A stretch of DNA of 64,000 nucleotides from Paenibacillus sp. TCA20 (GTDB taxonomy: Bacteria; Bacillota; Bacilli; Paenibacillales; Paenibacillaceae): contig NZ_BBIW01000014.1 in assembly GCF_000732325.1 (NCBI RefSeq), forward strand, positions 1-64,000, written 5' to 3'. Position 1 is the first letter of the stretch. Each line of letters starts with the position of its first letter. The position numbers and the translations under genes are program-made. A model generated the notes under the pieces. It was not told where the DNA came from. It was given only the letters and a program-made list of their open reading frames with translations, and made no database searches. This document shows positions 44,236 to 53,388 of this stretch, piece by piece.

Positions 44236-45825
44236 ATGAATCTGCTGCAGAAGCTGGCAAGAAGGATCATCTTAGGGAAGGGTTCCGAACAACCAACAGG
44301 TGCTTCAGGAATTACAAATGAGAATAGACCCTCTGAACCCCATCACAGTCTGGAGAGGAATCTATCAATGAACGAACAACAGCTTCGCCAGTCCTTCTCC
44401 CAATGCTCGGATGTGGTGTTTCGGAAGATTCCTCTTCCAAATTCGCAGGAGATCCTGATTGTATTTATTGATGGGCTGGTTGATACGAAGATGATTGATG
44501 AGAGCATTCTGGATCCGATCATCCTCGGCAGCTCGAAGGAAGGAGATGCGGCATCGGACCCGGAACAGCTGATCCTCACCCAGCGAATTCCTTCGGCAAA
44601 CATGAAGAAGGTAGTCAGCTTCACGGAAGTAGAGAAGGGCCTGCTAAGCGGGAATGCGGCTATTTTGATGGACAAGATGCCTTCTGCGCTCATGATCGAT
44701 ATGAAGGGAGGATCCGGTCGAAGTATCGAGGAGCCTACCTCGGAAGGGAGTATTCGGGGACCAAGGGAAGGGTTTACGGAAACGCTGAGACAGAACACAG
44801 CCATGGTACGGCGCAAGATAAAGAGCCCCAAGCTCAAAATGGAGTCCATGGTCATAGGCGAATATACGCAGACGGACATCGTGATCTCCTATATCGAAGG
44901 CATTGCAAAGGAAACCGTGCTGCAGGAAGTCAGAAGCAGGCTAAAGGATATCCAGATCGACGCCATTCTTGAATCAGGCTATATTGAAGAGTTTATTCAG
45001 GATGCGCCATACTCCCCTTTCTCTACCGTTCAGAATACAGAAAGACCGGACACCGTGGCGGCAAGTCTGCTCGAAGGAAGAGTGGCTATTTTTACAGACG
45101 GCACCCCGTTTGTACTGATCGTTCCATTTACCTTTTGGGCCGGCGTGCAGGCAGCAGAGGATTTCTACAATCCTTATCTGTACGCCACAGCTACCCGGAT
45201 TATCCGTATTCTTTTCTTGCTGGCTTCTTTGTTTCTCCCTTCGGTATTTATAGCCATTGTCAATTTCCATCCGCAGATGCTTCCGACAAGCCTTGCACTC
45301 AGCTTCACCCAGGCGAGAGAGGCTTCTCCATTTCCCATGGTGATTGAGGCCTTCATTATGGAAGGTGTATTTGAGGGGCTTCGGGAAGCGGGTATACGGC
45401 TGCCGAAGGCGATTGGTTCGGCGGTCAGTATTGTGGGTGCACTCGTTATCGGTCAAGCTGCCGTTCAGGCAGGCATCATATCAGCGCCAATTGTCATCGT
45501 CGTGGCGGGTACCGGCATCGCCTCCTTTACCGCACCGCGCTACAATGTTGGATATGCGTTTCGGATGCTGCGCTTTCCACTTCTTCTCTGTGCAGGGGTG
45601 TTCGGATTGTACGGCATCACCATCGGTACGCTGGCGATGCTGCTTCACATGGTCAGTCTCCGCTCCTTTGGTGTTCCGTATATGAGTCCGTTGGCACCGG
45701 TTGCTTCGGTGAATATGCAGGATATGATCTGGCGTAATCCACACTGGGCGATGAATAAGAGACCGAATCTTATCGGCTCCCGGAACCCGATACGTACTCC
45801 AAAGGGCCAAAAGCCCAAACCGTAA
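44236..45825 (+). CDS. Spore germination receptor A subunit, second copy
   Basis: 529 residues, same family as the A subunit at 40167, with [20 protein letters not shown] and the C-terminal membrane segments, but without the extra N-terminal membrane segment. AGGAG eight bases before ATG 44236; a GTG at 44227 lies inside that site. Nineteen bases after the first C gene, so the cluster runs on as one operon. Confidence 0.92.
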   Translation: MNLLQKLARRIILGKGSEQPTGASGITNENRPSEPHHSLERNLSMNEQQLRQSFSQCSDVVFRKIPLPNSQEILIVFIDGLVDTKMIDESILDPIILGSSKEGDAASDPEQLILTQRIPSANMKKVVSFTEVEKGLLSGNAAILMDKMPSALMIDMKGGSGRSIEEPTSEGSIRGPREGFTETLRQNTAMVRRKIKSPKLKMESMVIGEYTQTDIVISYIEGIAKETVLQEVRSRLKDIQIDAILESGYIEEFIQDAPYSPFSTVQNTERPDTVAASLLEGRVAIFTDGTPFVLIVPFTFWAGVQAAEDFYNPYLYATATRIIRILFLLASLFLPSVFIAIVNFHPQMLPTSLALSFTQAREASPFPMVIEAFIMEGVFEGLREAGIRLPKAIGSAVSIVGALVIGQAAVQAGIISAPIVIVVAGTGIASFTAPRYNVGYAFRMLRFPLLLCAGVFGLYGITIGTLAMLLHMVSLRSFGVPYMSPLAPVASVNMQDMIWRNPHWAMNKRPNLIGSRNPIRTPKGQKPKP

Positions 45826-45844
45826 GTCAGGAGGCGATTTGGAT

Positions 45845-47059
45845 ATGAGAAAAGCATACAGATGGCCGGCGGTAATCGCCATGCTTCTACTAATGACTGG
45901 CTGCTGGGACAGCAAGGAGCTGAATAATCAGGCTTTTGCTCTGGGTGGAGGCATAGACTATGTTCCGGACCAGGGGTATAGGGTAACTAATCAGTTCGCG
46001 CTGATCTCAGGCGGAGGTGCGGAAGGGGGGGACAAGCAGCAGGATTATACAGAAGTAGGGGAACCGAAAAGCACGATTTATGAGGCTTCCAGCTATGTCC
46101 AGAATAAAGTATCCCGCATTATTAACAGAGGACATCGAAGGACACTGGTAATGGGTGAAGAGCTAGCCAAGATCGGTTTGAAGGATGTTATAGATATTTA
46201 TAGCCGCTATCCGGAAACACCGCTCAGATCAGACATATTCGTTGTAAAGGGAGGGCTTGCGTCTGATTTTCTGAAGAGCAAAACTCCGTATGGAAATCAG
46301 GCTGTCAGAGAGTATTACAAGCTGCATCAGTCCCATCGCGAAGTGGCGGATATTACCTTTCTTAATTTGCTTCGCTCTGTTAACTCGGACTCTATGGGAG
46401 GTGCCGTTCTCCCTGCTGTAGAAAAAGTACCAGAAGCCGAGGGGAAAAAGGAAAAAACGGTCATGCCTTACCGCTACATCGGAAATGCGGTGCTCGACAA
46501 CAATTTGAAACTGCGCGGGTATTTGGATAACCAAGAAGTCGGGTATTTAATGTGGTTTCTCATGAGAGAACGAAGCGTTTCGGTTACCGATCTGACCAGT
46601 GACATCGGCGGGGAGGGAGCGATAAGTGCAGAGATTAAGAGCTTGAAGAGCAGATATCGTCCGACATTTGAAGGCGACAATGTAGCGATGCATTTCAAGC
46701 TGAGTGGGGATGCTCATATAAATGAAAATAATTCTGGACTCGATCTGTATAATGCAGAGGTCATCCGGAGGATGGAATGGGAAATAGGTCAAGAGATTGT
46801 CAAGGATGAACAGGAGCTGATTCGCAAAATACAGAAGGAGCTCAGAACAGATGTTTTAAATGTTGGTGATTACTTATTCCGCAACCATCCCGAAGAGTGG
46901 CGTAAGCTGCAGCCACGCTGGGAAGAGCTGTTCCCTGATATGAAAATTACAGTGGAAGCGCACGTTACCATTAAGAGCTTTGGCGTTACCGGTGCTTCCC
47001 CACAGCTCAAGGAAGAGGAAGTGGAGCAGAAGGGAACAGGCAGCGAGAATGCTTCATAA
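45845..47059 (+). CDS. Spore germination lipoprotein C subunit, second copy
   Basis: 404 residues, lipobox LMTGCWDSKELNN. GerC features include AGGAGG-driven start (ATG at 45845, ten bases after the site; TTG at 45839 is too close) and the conserved C-terminal DVLNVGDYLFRNHPEEWRKL. Ends the plus-strand receptor operon. Confidence 0.93.
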   Translation: MRKAYRWPAVIAMLLLMTGCWDSKELNNQAFALGGGIDYVPDQGYRVTNQFALISGGGAEGGDKQQDYTEVGEPKSTIYEASSYVQNKVSRIINRGHRRTLVMGEELAKIGLKDVIDIYSRYPETPLRSDIFVVKGGLASDFLKSKTPYGNQAVREYYKLHQSHREVADITFLNLLRSVNSDSMGGAVLPAVEKVPEAEGKKEKTVMPYRYIGNAVLDNNLKLRGYLDNQEVGYLMWFLMRERSVSVTDLTSDIGGEGAISAEIKSLKSRYRPTFEGDNVAMHFKLSGDAHINENNSGLDLYNAEVIRRMEWEIGQEIVKDEQELIRKIQKELRTDVLNVGDYLFRNHPEEWRKLQPRWEELFPDMKITVEAHVTIKSFGVTGASPQLKEEEVEQKGTGSENAS

Positions 47060-47069
47060 AATAAACGAG

Positions 47070-47100
47070 AAATCGGCCCTTAGCGGGCCGATTTTAATTT
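47070..47100. terminator. Terminator between the two receptor strands
   Basis: Perfect stem AAATCGGCCC / GGGCCGATTT with T-rich tails both ways. Confidence 0.88.
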
Positions 47101-48180
47101 ATGCCGGATCAGGCTGATGATGAAGAGCAGGAGTGGAAGTCCAATATATAGAGGGATCCAGACATAAGGCGTAACGACCTGGAAGCTGATAATGCTGAGA
47201 TGTTCTGTCACATTGTTGTCCAGTGTCATGCCAAGAATCATGATCAGTAGAACGGCTGGAAGCATAAGACGGCGCCCTTTCTTGAGACGCAGCAACATTT
47301 GAATGCCTGTCAGCGCAGCATACATTTTAATAACGAGTTTGAAATATGCTGTGCTGATCATGGTTACGACCGCAAAGGGATTCAGATTTGTAATAAAGCC
47401 CTGAATGTTGACCATGCCTGACAGGGAGTAAAATGGGTAGACGAGACGCTGAAACAATACATCGCCAAACACCGTAATCGAGAAGATATCCAGCAGCAGG
47501 ATGAGCAGGAAGACAAATGCCGTTGAGATCAGAGTGGCCTTCCATACCTTGCTTTTCTTATCTACCATCACCCATATCATGGCAAGGGCAATGCTTTCTC
47601 CATAGGTTTGTGTAATTCCCTGAAGGATTGTCGTCTTAATGACAGGGTCCCATCCCTTCCATAAGAGCGGCTTCAGCATTTCCCAATTAACAATATCAGA
47701 GAACAGAAGGAAGATCAGCTCAAGGAAAAACAGCCCCAGCAGGATGGGAAGCAGAATCTGTCCGAGCCGGGATATGTTCTCTATGCCAAGTATGAGCCCA
47801 TATAAAGCGAGTGCGCCGAACACAATAATAAGGACAAGCGGTGGAGTGTTGGGAAGAATGGTGGTCGGCACCAGATCCCTCAGATCACCAATAATACGGG
47901 CAGCATCCAGAAGAAATACACAAGGATACAGCATGGCGATCGGAAAGCCGATCCATTTGCCGAATTGGCGGGGGAACCATTCCACCAGTGTCAGCCCCGG
48001 GTTAAGCTGCATAATCCCCAGATACATGGCAACCAGCATGATTCCGATAATGAAAGACAATAGGGTAACCATCCAGGCATCTCTTCCCACGGTCGCTTCA
48101 AAGGCATAAATTATGGTCGTGCCAAACTGAAATAGAAATGTAATGGAGAACAGCTGGTATGCTGAGATTTTAGTATTCAT
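47080..48180 (-). CDS. Spore germination receptor B subunit, second copy
   Basis: 366 residues, about ten hydrophobic segments, GerAB family (ISAYQLFSITFLFQFGTTII at the start, AFEATVGRDAWMV). It is convergent with the second A and C genes, so it may complete their receptor from its own promoter. GGAG before the ATG, eight bases away. Confidence 0.9.
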   Translation of the reverse strand: MNTKISAYQLFSITFLFQFGTTIIYAFEATVGRDAWMVTLLSFIIGIMLVAMYLGIMQLNPGLTLVEWFPRQFGKWIGFPIAMLYPCVFLLDAARIIGDLRDLVPTTILPNTPPLVLIIVFGALALYGLILGIENISRLGQILLPILLGLFFLELIFLLFSDIVNWEMLKPLLWKGWDPVIKTTILQGITQTYGESIALAMIWVMVDKKSKVWKATLISTAFVFLLILLLDIFSITVFGDVLFQRLVYPFYSLSGMVNIQGFITNLNPFAVVTMISTAYFKLVIKMYAALTGIQMLLRLKKGRRLMLPAVLLIMILGMTLDNNVTEHLSIISFQVVTPYVWIPLYIGLPLLLFIISLIRHKLKSAR

Positions 48181-48249
48181 GTAGTAGGCTCCAGATTCAA
48201 ATATATATTTCTATTATGTACATTAGAAGTGGGCTGTAATCTTGTTCTA

Positions 48250-48284
48250 TGAAAAAGAACCCCTCGCCAAAATGGCAAGGGGTT
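48250..48284 (-). terminator. Terminator of the NAGPA-type gene
   Basis: AACCCCT...GCCA / TGGC...AGGGGTT stem; TTCTTTTTC follows on the minus strand. Confidence 0.85.
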
Positions 48285-48312
48285 GCTAAACACTTGATTC
48301 GCTTATTTCATG

Positions 48313-49704
48313 CTACCACTTTAAAGAGCTTCCGAACACGAGACCATTGCTGATCAGTCTGCCTGGTGAAGTGACAGTATTACCATTCGCAACCATGCCC
48401 GAGGAAGCACCGCCATCCATATTCATCGCCTGATAAGCTCCCAGCTTCAGCATGATATTGCCCCACTGTTTGATCGTAGCCCCAGGGACGGTTGCCAGTA
48501 CAATCGTTCCGTCCTTCTTGATGGCAATCCCGCTTCTCGCACCGCCATCCGTTAGAATTTTGGAGCTGCTGAACCCTTCGGCTGCCGGATTTACGGCAAG
48601 CTTGCCGTCTTTTACTAGTCTCGGACCTGCACCAATAGCCGTATGGACATTAGACCAGTTGATATCTTTATTATCCTCATTATAGTAGCTGATGCTGTAG
48701 TCTACATAGCTTCCTTTTTTGAATCGTGCAGCAAGCATGTCCTCCTCCTTGCCTGTAAATACAAGCACATATCCGTCGCTTGGAATGGCTGCATTTGTAT
48801 TTGGCGCGACTTTGTTAACGATTCCTTTGCGAACCGTAATCGCTGTCCCGTAGGAGAAGCCTACATTTGCCCCACGTTTCGGTGTATACATAACGGCAGA
48901 TGTTTTCCCTTTGGTCGGTGTGCGATTAACGAAGTAGACATACCAGCTCTGTGCTCTATCATCTGCAGCCTTGACGGTACCGCGTACGCGAACGCGAAGT
49001 GTATCCATAATCGCAGATCCATCCCACTTGAAACCGATGGTTGTGCCTGTATTGCCTATATGCTCAATAATCCCATCGCTGATGATCATGCCATAAGGAT
49101 CGGGAATACCACCGTAAGCTTCAAAATAGGTTCCATTTATAGCAGCAGATGCGTTATATGCTCCGGCAATGGAAGACAGCGATTTGACCGCGCCTACTCT
49201 ATGATTGGCAAGACCGGCAGTGACTGGTGTTCCTTTTGGCAAGGTGACGGTCTTCACGCTGAAGGTTCTGCCTGACACACTGACTTTTTTCGTCGCATAG
49301 ACGGCCTTGGCTTTAGAAGCTCCTTTTGTGACGGTCACAGGCAGCTTGAGCTGACCTTTGTAGCCTGGAGTGACGACCTGGATTAGAATGTTCGTAGAAC
49401 CCTGCTTTACAGGGATAACAACACCTTCCTGATTGACACGGGCGATGGCTTTGTTGCCTGAAGCATATACGACCTGCACTTTTTCCGACATTTTAAGCTT
49501 GTTTTGAATCGACTCACGCTTATCCAAGGATAAAGTAATGGATTTGGTTGGATAAGTTAGGGTCACAGCTGTTGTCTGACTGCTTGCTGCTTGTGCTATT
49601 CCCGAATAAGAGATGCCTGAGGAGACAGGGACTGCCAGAGCTAATGCAGCCGTAAGCAGAAGAGCAGCTGATTTTTTGGCATAGGTTTTGGTAAAACTTT
49701 TCAT
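48313..49704 (-). CDS. Secreted phosphodiester glycosidase family protein (NAGPA domain)
   Basis: 463 residues with an N-terminal signal peptide (about 1-40, ending IAQAAS). Residues 45-130 look like a bacterial Ig-like (BIG2) domain. Residues 140-463 carry the NAGPA/DUF2233 domain: INGTYFEAYGG, GPRLVKDGKLAVNP and the C-terminal NMDGGASSGMV with ISNGLVF. Such proteins remove phosphodiester-linked sugars or modify surface polysaccharides. It has its own terminator and appears to be a single gene. Confidence 0.85.
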   Translation of the reverse strand: MKSFTKTYAKKSAALLLTAALALAVPVSSGISYSGIAQAASSQTTAVTLTYPTKSITLSLDKRESIQNKLKMSEKVQVVYASGNKAIARVNQEGVVIPVKQGSTNILIQVVTPGYKGQLKLPVTVTKGASKAKAVYATKKVSVSGRTFSVKTVTLPKGTPVTAGLANHRVGAVKSLSSIAGAYNASAAINGTYFEAYGGIPDPYGMIISDGIIEHIGNTGTTIGFKWDGSAIMDTLRVRVRGTVKAADDRAQSWYVYFVNRTPTKGKTSAVMYTPKRGANVGFSYGTAITVRKGIVNKVAPNTNAAIPSDGYVLVFTGKEEDMLAARFKKGSYVDYSISYYNEDNKDINWSNVHTAIGAGPRLVKDGKLAVNPAAEGFSSSKILTDGGARSGIAIKKDGTIVLATVPGATIKQWGNIMLKLGAYQAMNMDGGASSGMVANGNTVTSPGRLISNGLVFGSSLKW

Positions 49705-49883
49705 GATGCAGATATTTCCCCCTTATGTATGAAAAATAAGTATGCTACTAGGTTGTTATCGGTAGAGAACTCCAAAAAACTTACATATTCTTCAAAATGG
49801 TAGAAGAGTTGTGCATAGCTCCATCTGTATGCTATGATTTGGTTACCAATAGTAAGTAACAGAATATTAGGAGGTTTAACAGC

Positions 49884-50603
49884 ATGAAAGTAGAAATTTG
49901 GTCGGACTTTATGTGTCCTTTTTGTTATATAGGTAAACGTCGATTTGAGGAAGCGCTTGAGTCTCTTCCGTTTCGTGAATCCGTAGAAGTGGTGTACCGC
50001 AGCTTCGAATTGAATCCGAATGAAGCAGTGGATACTAATCAGACAACGTATGAATCGCTCGCAAGCAAATATGGAACAACAGTTGAGCAAGCCAAAGCGA
50101 TGACAGCGAATGTGGTAGAGCAGGCACAAAGTGTAGGGTTGAATTATAATTTTGATCGAATTAAACCGACGAATTCATTTGATGCCCATCGTCTGGCTCA
50201 TTATGCAGCGAGCAAGGGCAAAGACAAGGAAATGGTGGAGCGGCTCCTAGCTGCTTATTTTGTAGAAGCACAGCATGTCGGCAGTAAGGAAGTGCTGGTG
50301 AAGCTGGCTGTAGAGCTCGGACTGGATGGCGAGGAAGTCAGAGCTGTGCTTGAAGGAGATCAATACAGTGAGGAAGTCCGCAGTGACGAGAGACAAGGGG
50401 CGCAGCTTGGCATTCAAGGGGTTCCATTCTTCGTTATTGACCGCAAGTATGGCATCTCCGGGGCACAGCCGCTCTCTGTGTTTAGTCAGGCACTCACTCA
50501 GGCTTGGTCCGAAGGCCAGCCGCTGCAGGTGATCGGGAATACCGAGGATGCTGCTGTATGCACCGATGATTCCTGTGTGATTCCTGGAGATGAGAACAAA
50601 TAA
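49884..50603 (+). CDS. DsbA-family oxidoreductase (FrnE-like)
   Basis: 239-residue cytosolic thioredoxin-fold protein. Active site CPFC (Cys11-Cys14) in WSDFMCPFCYIGKRR, cis-Pro loop QGVPFFVIDRKYGISGAQP near 177. A second Cys pair lies at the C-terminus (VCTDDSCVIPG). FrnE proteins act as disulfide isomerases in oxidative stress. AGGAGG before the ATG. Confidence 0.92.
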   Translation: MKVEIWSDFMCPFCYIGKRRFEEALESLPFRESVEVVYRSFELNPNEAVDTNQTTYESLASKYGTTVEQAKAMTANVVEQAQSVGLNYNFDRIKPTNSFDAHRLAHYAASKGKDKEMVERLLAAYFVEAQHVGSKEVLVKLAVELGLDGEEVRAVLEGDQYSEEVRSDERQGAQLGIQGVPFFVIDRKYGISGAQPLSVFSQALTQAWSEGQPLQVIGNTEDAAVCTDDSCVIPGDENK

Positions 50604-50622
50604 CAACATATCAATAATTCAG

Positions 50623-50658
50623 CGATTCGGGCTCTTTCTAGAGCTCGGATCGTTTTTT
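50623..50658 (+). terminator. Terminator after the DsbA-like gene
   Basis: CGATTCGGGCTC / GAGCTCGGATCG stem and six T. Confidence 0.82.
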
Positions 50659-50703
50659 ATTAGGTAGATTAAAATGAAATCCGAAATTTACAGGCATAAA
50701 TCC

Positions 50704-50726
50704 TGATAACGCTTACTATATATAAT
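50704..50726 (+). promoter_or_regulatory. cre-like site at the promoter of the SR1P-like gene
   Basis: TGATAACGCTTACT (50704-50717) differs from the cre consensus in two places and sits directly before TATAAT (50721-50726), a good -10. The -35 is poor. Sugar-dependent control is suggested. Confidence 0.5.
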
Positions 50727-50825
50727 GGTGTAAGAGGTTATGCTACACTCCAGTAGCTGTCAGGAACACTTGTTACTCGGAGGAACCGCATCAATCCTCA
50801 CCTTACAATCAAGGAGGTACTTGTA

Positions 50826-51008
50826 GTGGAGAACAATAAGGGCTCAATTCCGCTGGGTGTTATTTTATGCCGGGACTGCCACAATGAGCTTGGCGTACAG
50901 GAAACAAATCGTGTACAGGTTTTTTATTCAAACTGCGGATCAGTCCACTGTAAGGAGAAGCGATTGAATTCGGAATATGAGCAGTATCTTGACGGTGATA
51001 ATCCATAA
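50826..51008 (+). CDS. SR1P-like small Cys-rich peptide
   Basis: 60 residues from a GTG with the strong site AAGGAGGT seven bases upstream. Four Cys at 15, 18, 37 and 42 in LCRDC and YSNCGSVHC and the spacing VILCRDCHNELGV...RVQVFYSNC recall SR1P, the GapA-binding peptide encoded within the dual-function RNA SR1 of Bacillus. The gene is a short transcription unit (about 350 bases from TATAAT to terminator) with a cre-like site, which also matches SR1. I am only moderately sure. Confidence 0.5.
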   Translation: MENNKGSIPLGVILCRDCHNELGVQETNRVQVFYSNCGSVHCKEKRLNSEYEQYLDGDNP

Positions 51009-51053
51009 CTCATCATTCTTAGTGATCTCACTATAAAATACGCGGGCAATAAA

Positions 51054-51097
51054 AAGAGCAGAGGGCGGCATTGAATGCGCACCCTCTGCGTTTTTTA
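51054..51097. terminator. Two-way terminator after the SR1P-like gene
   Basis: GCAGAGGG / CCCTCTGC stem with inner pairs GCATT-GAATGC, T run on the plus strand and CTTTTTATT on the minus strand. It ends the short RNA and the antiporter gene. Confidence 0.88.
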
Positions 51098-51100
51098 TTA

Positions 51101-52267
51101 CTAGATGGAAGAGGCTTCTTTTTTGCTGGCTCGTTTCTCTGAGAACATGATTTTAAGCAGCGGTGGTGTTACCAGGGTTGTTACAATCACCATGATAATG
51201 ACCGAGGTGTAATACTCGGTAGCAAGCAGTCCCGAGCTGAGACCTGTTCCTGCGATGATGAGAGCAACTTCTCCCCTGGAGATCATGCCTGTTCCTACAG
51301 CAAAGGAAGAATGTCGGTTGAACCCGGTCAGACCAGCACCCAGCGCGCCGCCTAGCAGCTTGGTTATAATCGCAATCACACTGATGACGATAATAAATCC
51401 AATCTGAGATCCGACTCCTTCAAAGTTGACATTAAGCCCGATATTTACAAAAAACACAGGGACGAACAAGCTGTAGGCGATGGGCTCCAGTTTGTTCTCT
51501 ACCGTATGCTTGTAGTCGGTTTGCGAGATGGCGATACCTGCAGCGAAGGCTCCAATAATCCCCGCAACGCCCATCCACTCAGCGAAATAGGAGAAGGCAA
51601 GTGCGATAATGACACCGGCAGAGATGACCGTTTCAGCCACCTTCAGCTTCGACAGCCATTTCATAAGAAGTGGAACAGCCCAGATGGATGCTGCAATAAT
51701 AACGACAAAGAACAGAACCTTCTTGCCGATCAGTGTCCCGATGCTGACAGATTCTCCAGCTCCGAGTACACTCATCATGACAGCTAAGAGGACAACGACG
51801 AGAATATCGTCGACAACGGCAGCACCAAGAATCGTCGTGCCTTCCCTGGAATTAAGCTTGTTCATCTCCTTAAGCGTTTGTACAGAAATGCTGACGGAGG
51901 TTGCACAGAAGAGCAATCCGAAGAACAACGCATGATGCTGATCCATGCCGAAGGCGACAGCTGATCCATAGCCGCCAAAGAAGGGGATGATAACCCCGCC
52001 AACCGCAACGGCAAACGCCGCCTTCCAGTTTTTTCGCAGCTGATCCAGATCGGTTTCCAGACCTGCGATGAACATGAGGATGAGTACTCCAATCTCCGCA
52101 AATTCTTGTATGAATGAAGTCTGATGCACCCATCCAAGTACTGCGGGTCCGAGGATAACCCCGGCGATCAATTCCCCCAGTACAGATGGCTGTCCCAGCT
52201 TCACGGACAGATGCCCTGCCAGTTTGGTGAAGATAAGAATGAGTACAAGATGCAGAATAAACTCCAT
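51101..52267 (-). CDS. CPA2-family cation/proton antiporter
   Basis: 388 residues with about twelve membrane segments. The ion-site motif VVDDILV (two Asp, about residues 151-152) in segment 5 marks electrogenic Na+/H+ or K+/H+ exchangers of the NapA/KefB/GerN kind. No TrkA-N domain is attached. AAGGAG seven bases before the ATG. Its leader holds an attenuator-like RNA. K+ export under c-di-AMP control is possible but not shown. Confidence 0.9.
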   Translation of the reverse strand: MEFILHLVLILIFTKLAGHLSVKLGQPSVLGELIAGVILGPAVLGWVHQTSFIQEFAEIGVLILMFIAGLETDLDQLRKNWKAAFAVAVGGVIIPFFGGYGSAVAFGMDQHHALFFGLLFCATSVSISVQTLKEMNKLNSREGTTILGAAVVDDILVVVLLAVMMSVLGAGESVSIGTLIGKKVLFFVVIIAASIWAVPLLMKWLSKLKVAETVISAGVIIALAFSYFAEWMGVAGIIGAFAAGIAISQTDYKHTVENKLEPIAYSLFVPVFFVNIGLNVNFEGVGSQIGFIIVISVIAIITKLLGGALGAGLTGFNRHSSFAVGTGMISRGEVALIIAGTGLSSGLLATEYYTSVIIMVIVTTLVTPPLLKIMFSEKRASKKEASSI

Positions 52268-52373
52268 AGTGATCTCCTTTCTAAGTTCAATTGTAGAGTC
52301 TGCGAGCGAATCACAACGAAGTTATCATAAAGATATATTGTCCGGACAGCACGGGTTGTAATCCAATCCAGGA
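52268..52373 (-). other. Leader between attenuator and antiporter start
   Basis: About 105 transcribed bases from the attenuator to the antiporter ATG. It holds the ribosome site and nothing else recognisable. Confidence 0.4.
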
Positions 52374-52456
52374 CAAGAAAAAAGACATATCTGGCGTAAG
52401 GAGCCGTTGATATGCCTCAAAAAAGACAGAGAGATACCTGGTGTGCCAGACTCCCC
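52374..52456 (-). promoter_or_regulatory. Attenuator-like leader RNA of the antiporter gene
   Basis: Reading the minus strand, a hairpin CTGGCACACCAG (about 52439-52450) is followed by a terminator: stem GGCATATC / GATATGTC (52384-52416) and TTTTTTC. TCTGGC of the first hairpin can instead pair with GCCAGA in the terminator arm, giving an antiterminator. The TATAAT promoter lies upstream near 52500. No known riboswitch class is recognised. Confidence 0.55.
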
Positions 52457-52678
52457 CTATAAATAAAACTACGTATGTGATTGTGAGCAATAACTCAGCT
52501 TATTATACTGCTTGCAATCGAGATTGAAAAGACATGTTTTTTCGGAAGGACGATTATATAGTATAAATCTATGCTATGAAACAGAAGCTAGAACCCGTAT
52601 AGAGTGATTGTTCGAAGTGTTGTCACTTAACACCTAGAGTATGGCAGTATATAATTATAAATAGCATTTACTCACAGA
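52457..52678. other. Intergenic region with divergent promoters
   Basis: About 220 bases. A minus-strand TTTTCA, 17 bases, TATAAT near 52500-52530 is the probable antiporter promoter. The A+T-rich right half should hold the promoter of the CtaM-like gene. No gene seen. Confidence 0.45.
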
Positions 52679-52695
52679 GGAGGATACGCGTAAGT

Positions 52696-53259
52696 ATGGG
52701 CAAAAATCTCGGGGAAGGCGGATACGTCCCGACGAGCAAAAAGAATTTCGCGGGAATTATTTTAACCGTTTCCCTTATCGCAAATATTATTATTTTGGTA
52801 CTATTCTTCGGTCCCGTCGGCTACAGTGGTGAAATCAGCTTTGATTATACGATTCTTCCAAGAATCAATGCGGTCCTGAACAGCTTTACTTTTATTTTTC
52901 TGGTCGCAGCCCTGATTGCCATCATGAAGAAGAATATTACAATTCACAAGGGCTTTATTCTTGCTGCATTTACTTCCACACTATTGTTTTTGATAACCTA
53001 TTTAACGTTTCACTATATATCGCCTGAGTCTGCCAAGTTCGGGGGAGAAGGGATCATTCGCCCTATATACTTTACGATTCTGATCACCCACAGCTTCCTG
53101 GCGGCTGTAATCGTCCCTCTAGCCTTGTTCTCCCTGGTATGGGGCTGGACGATGCAGGTGGAGAAGCATAAGAAGATTGCACGCTGGACGATGCCGATCT
53201 GGCTCTATGTAAGTATTACTGGGGTTATCGTTTATCTGTTTATGGCACCTTACTATTAA
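52696..53259 (+). CDS. DUF420 membrane protein (CtaM/YozB-like)
   Basis: 187 residues with five membrane segments. The His residues in HKGFILAAF and ITHSFLAAVIVP and LYVSITGVIVYLF fit the DUF420 family, whose members (CtaM, YozB) help mature heme-A/copper cytochrome oxidases. AGGAGG lies about 12 bases before the ATG. Own terminator follows. Confidence 0.87.
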   Translation: MGKNLGEGGYVPTSKKNFAGIILTVSLIANIIILVLFFGPVGYSGEISFDYTILPRINAVLNSFTFIFLVAALIAIMKKNITIHKGFILAAFTSTLLFLITYLTFHYISPESAKFGGEGIIRPIYFTILITHSFLAAVIVPLALFSLVWGWTMQVEKHKKIARWTMPIWLYVSITGVIVYLFMAPYY

Positions 53260-53274
53260 TAAAGAATATGAAGA

Positions 53275-53320
53275 GGCCGGAATTTCCTTCTGTCTGGAAG
53301 GAGATTCCGGTCCATTTTTT
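53275..53320 (+). terminator. Terminator after the CtaM-like gene
   Basis: GGCCGGAATTTCCTTC / GAAGGAGATTCCGGTCC stem and six T. Confidence 0.88.
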
Positions 53321-53388
53321 GTTTAATGTTAAGGACATGCTACAATAGAATCTCATTGATATTTCGTCATAGAGGAGGGAAATGCACC

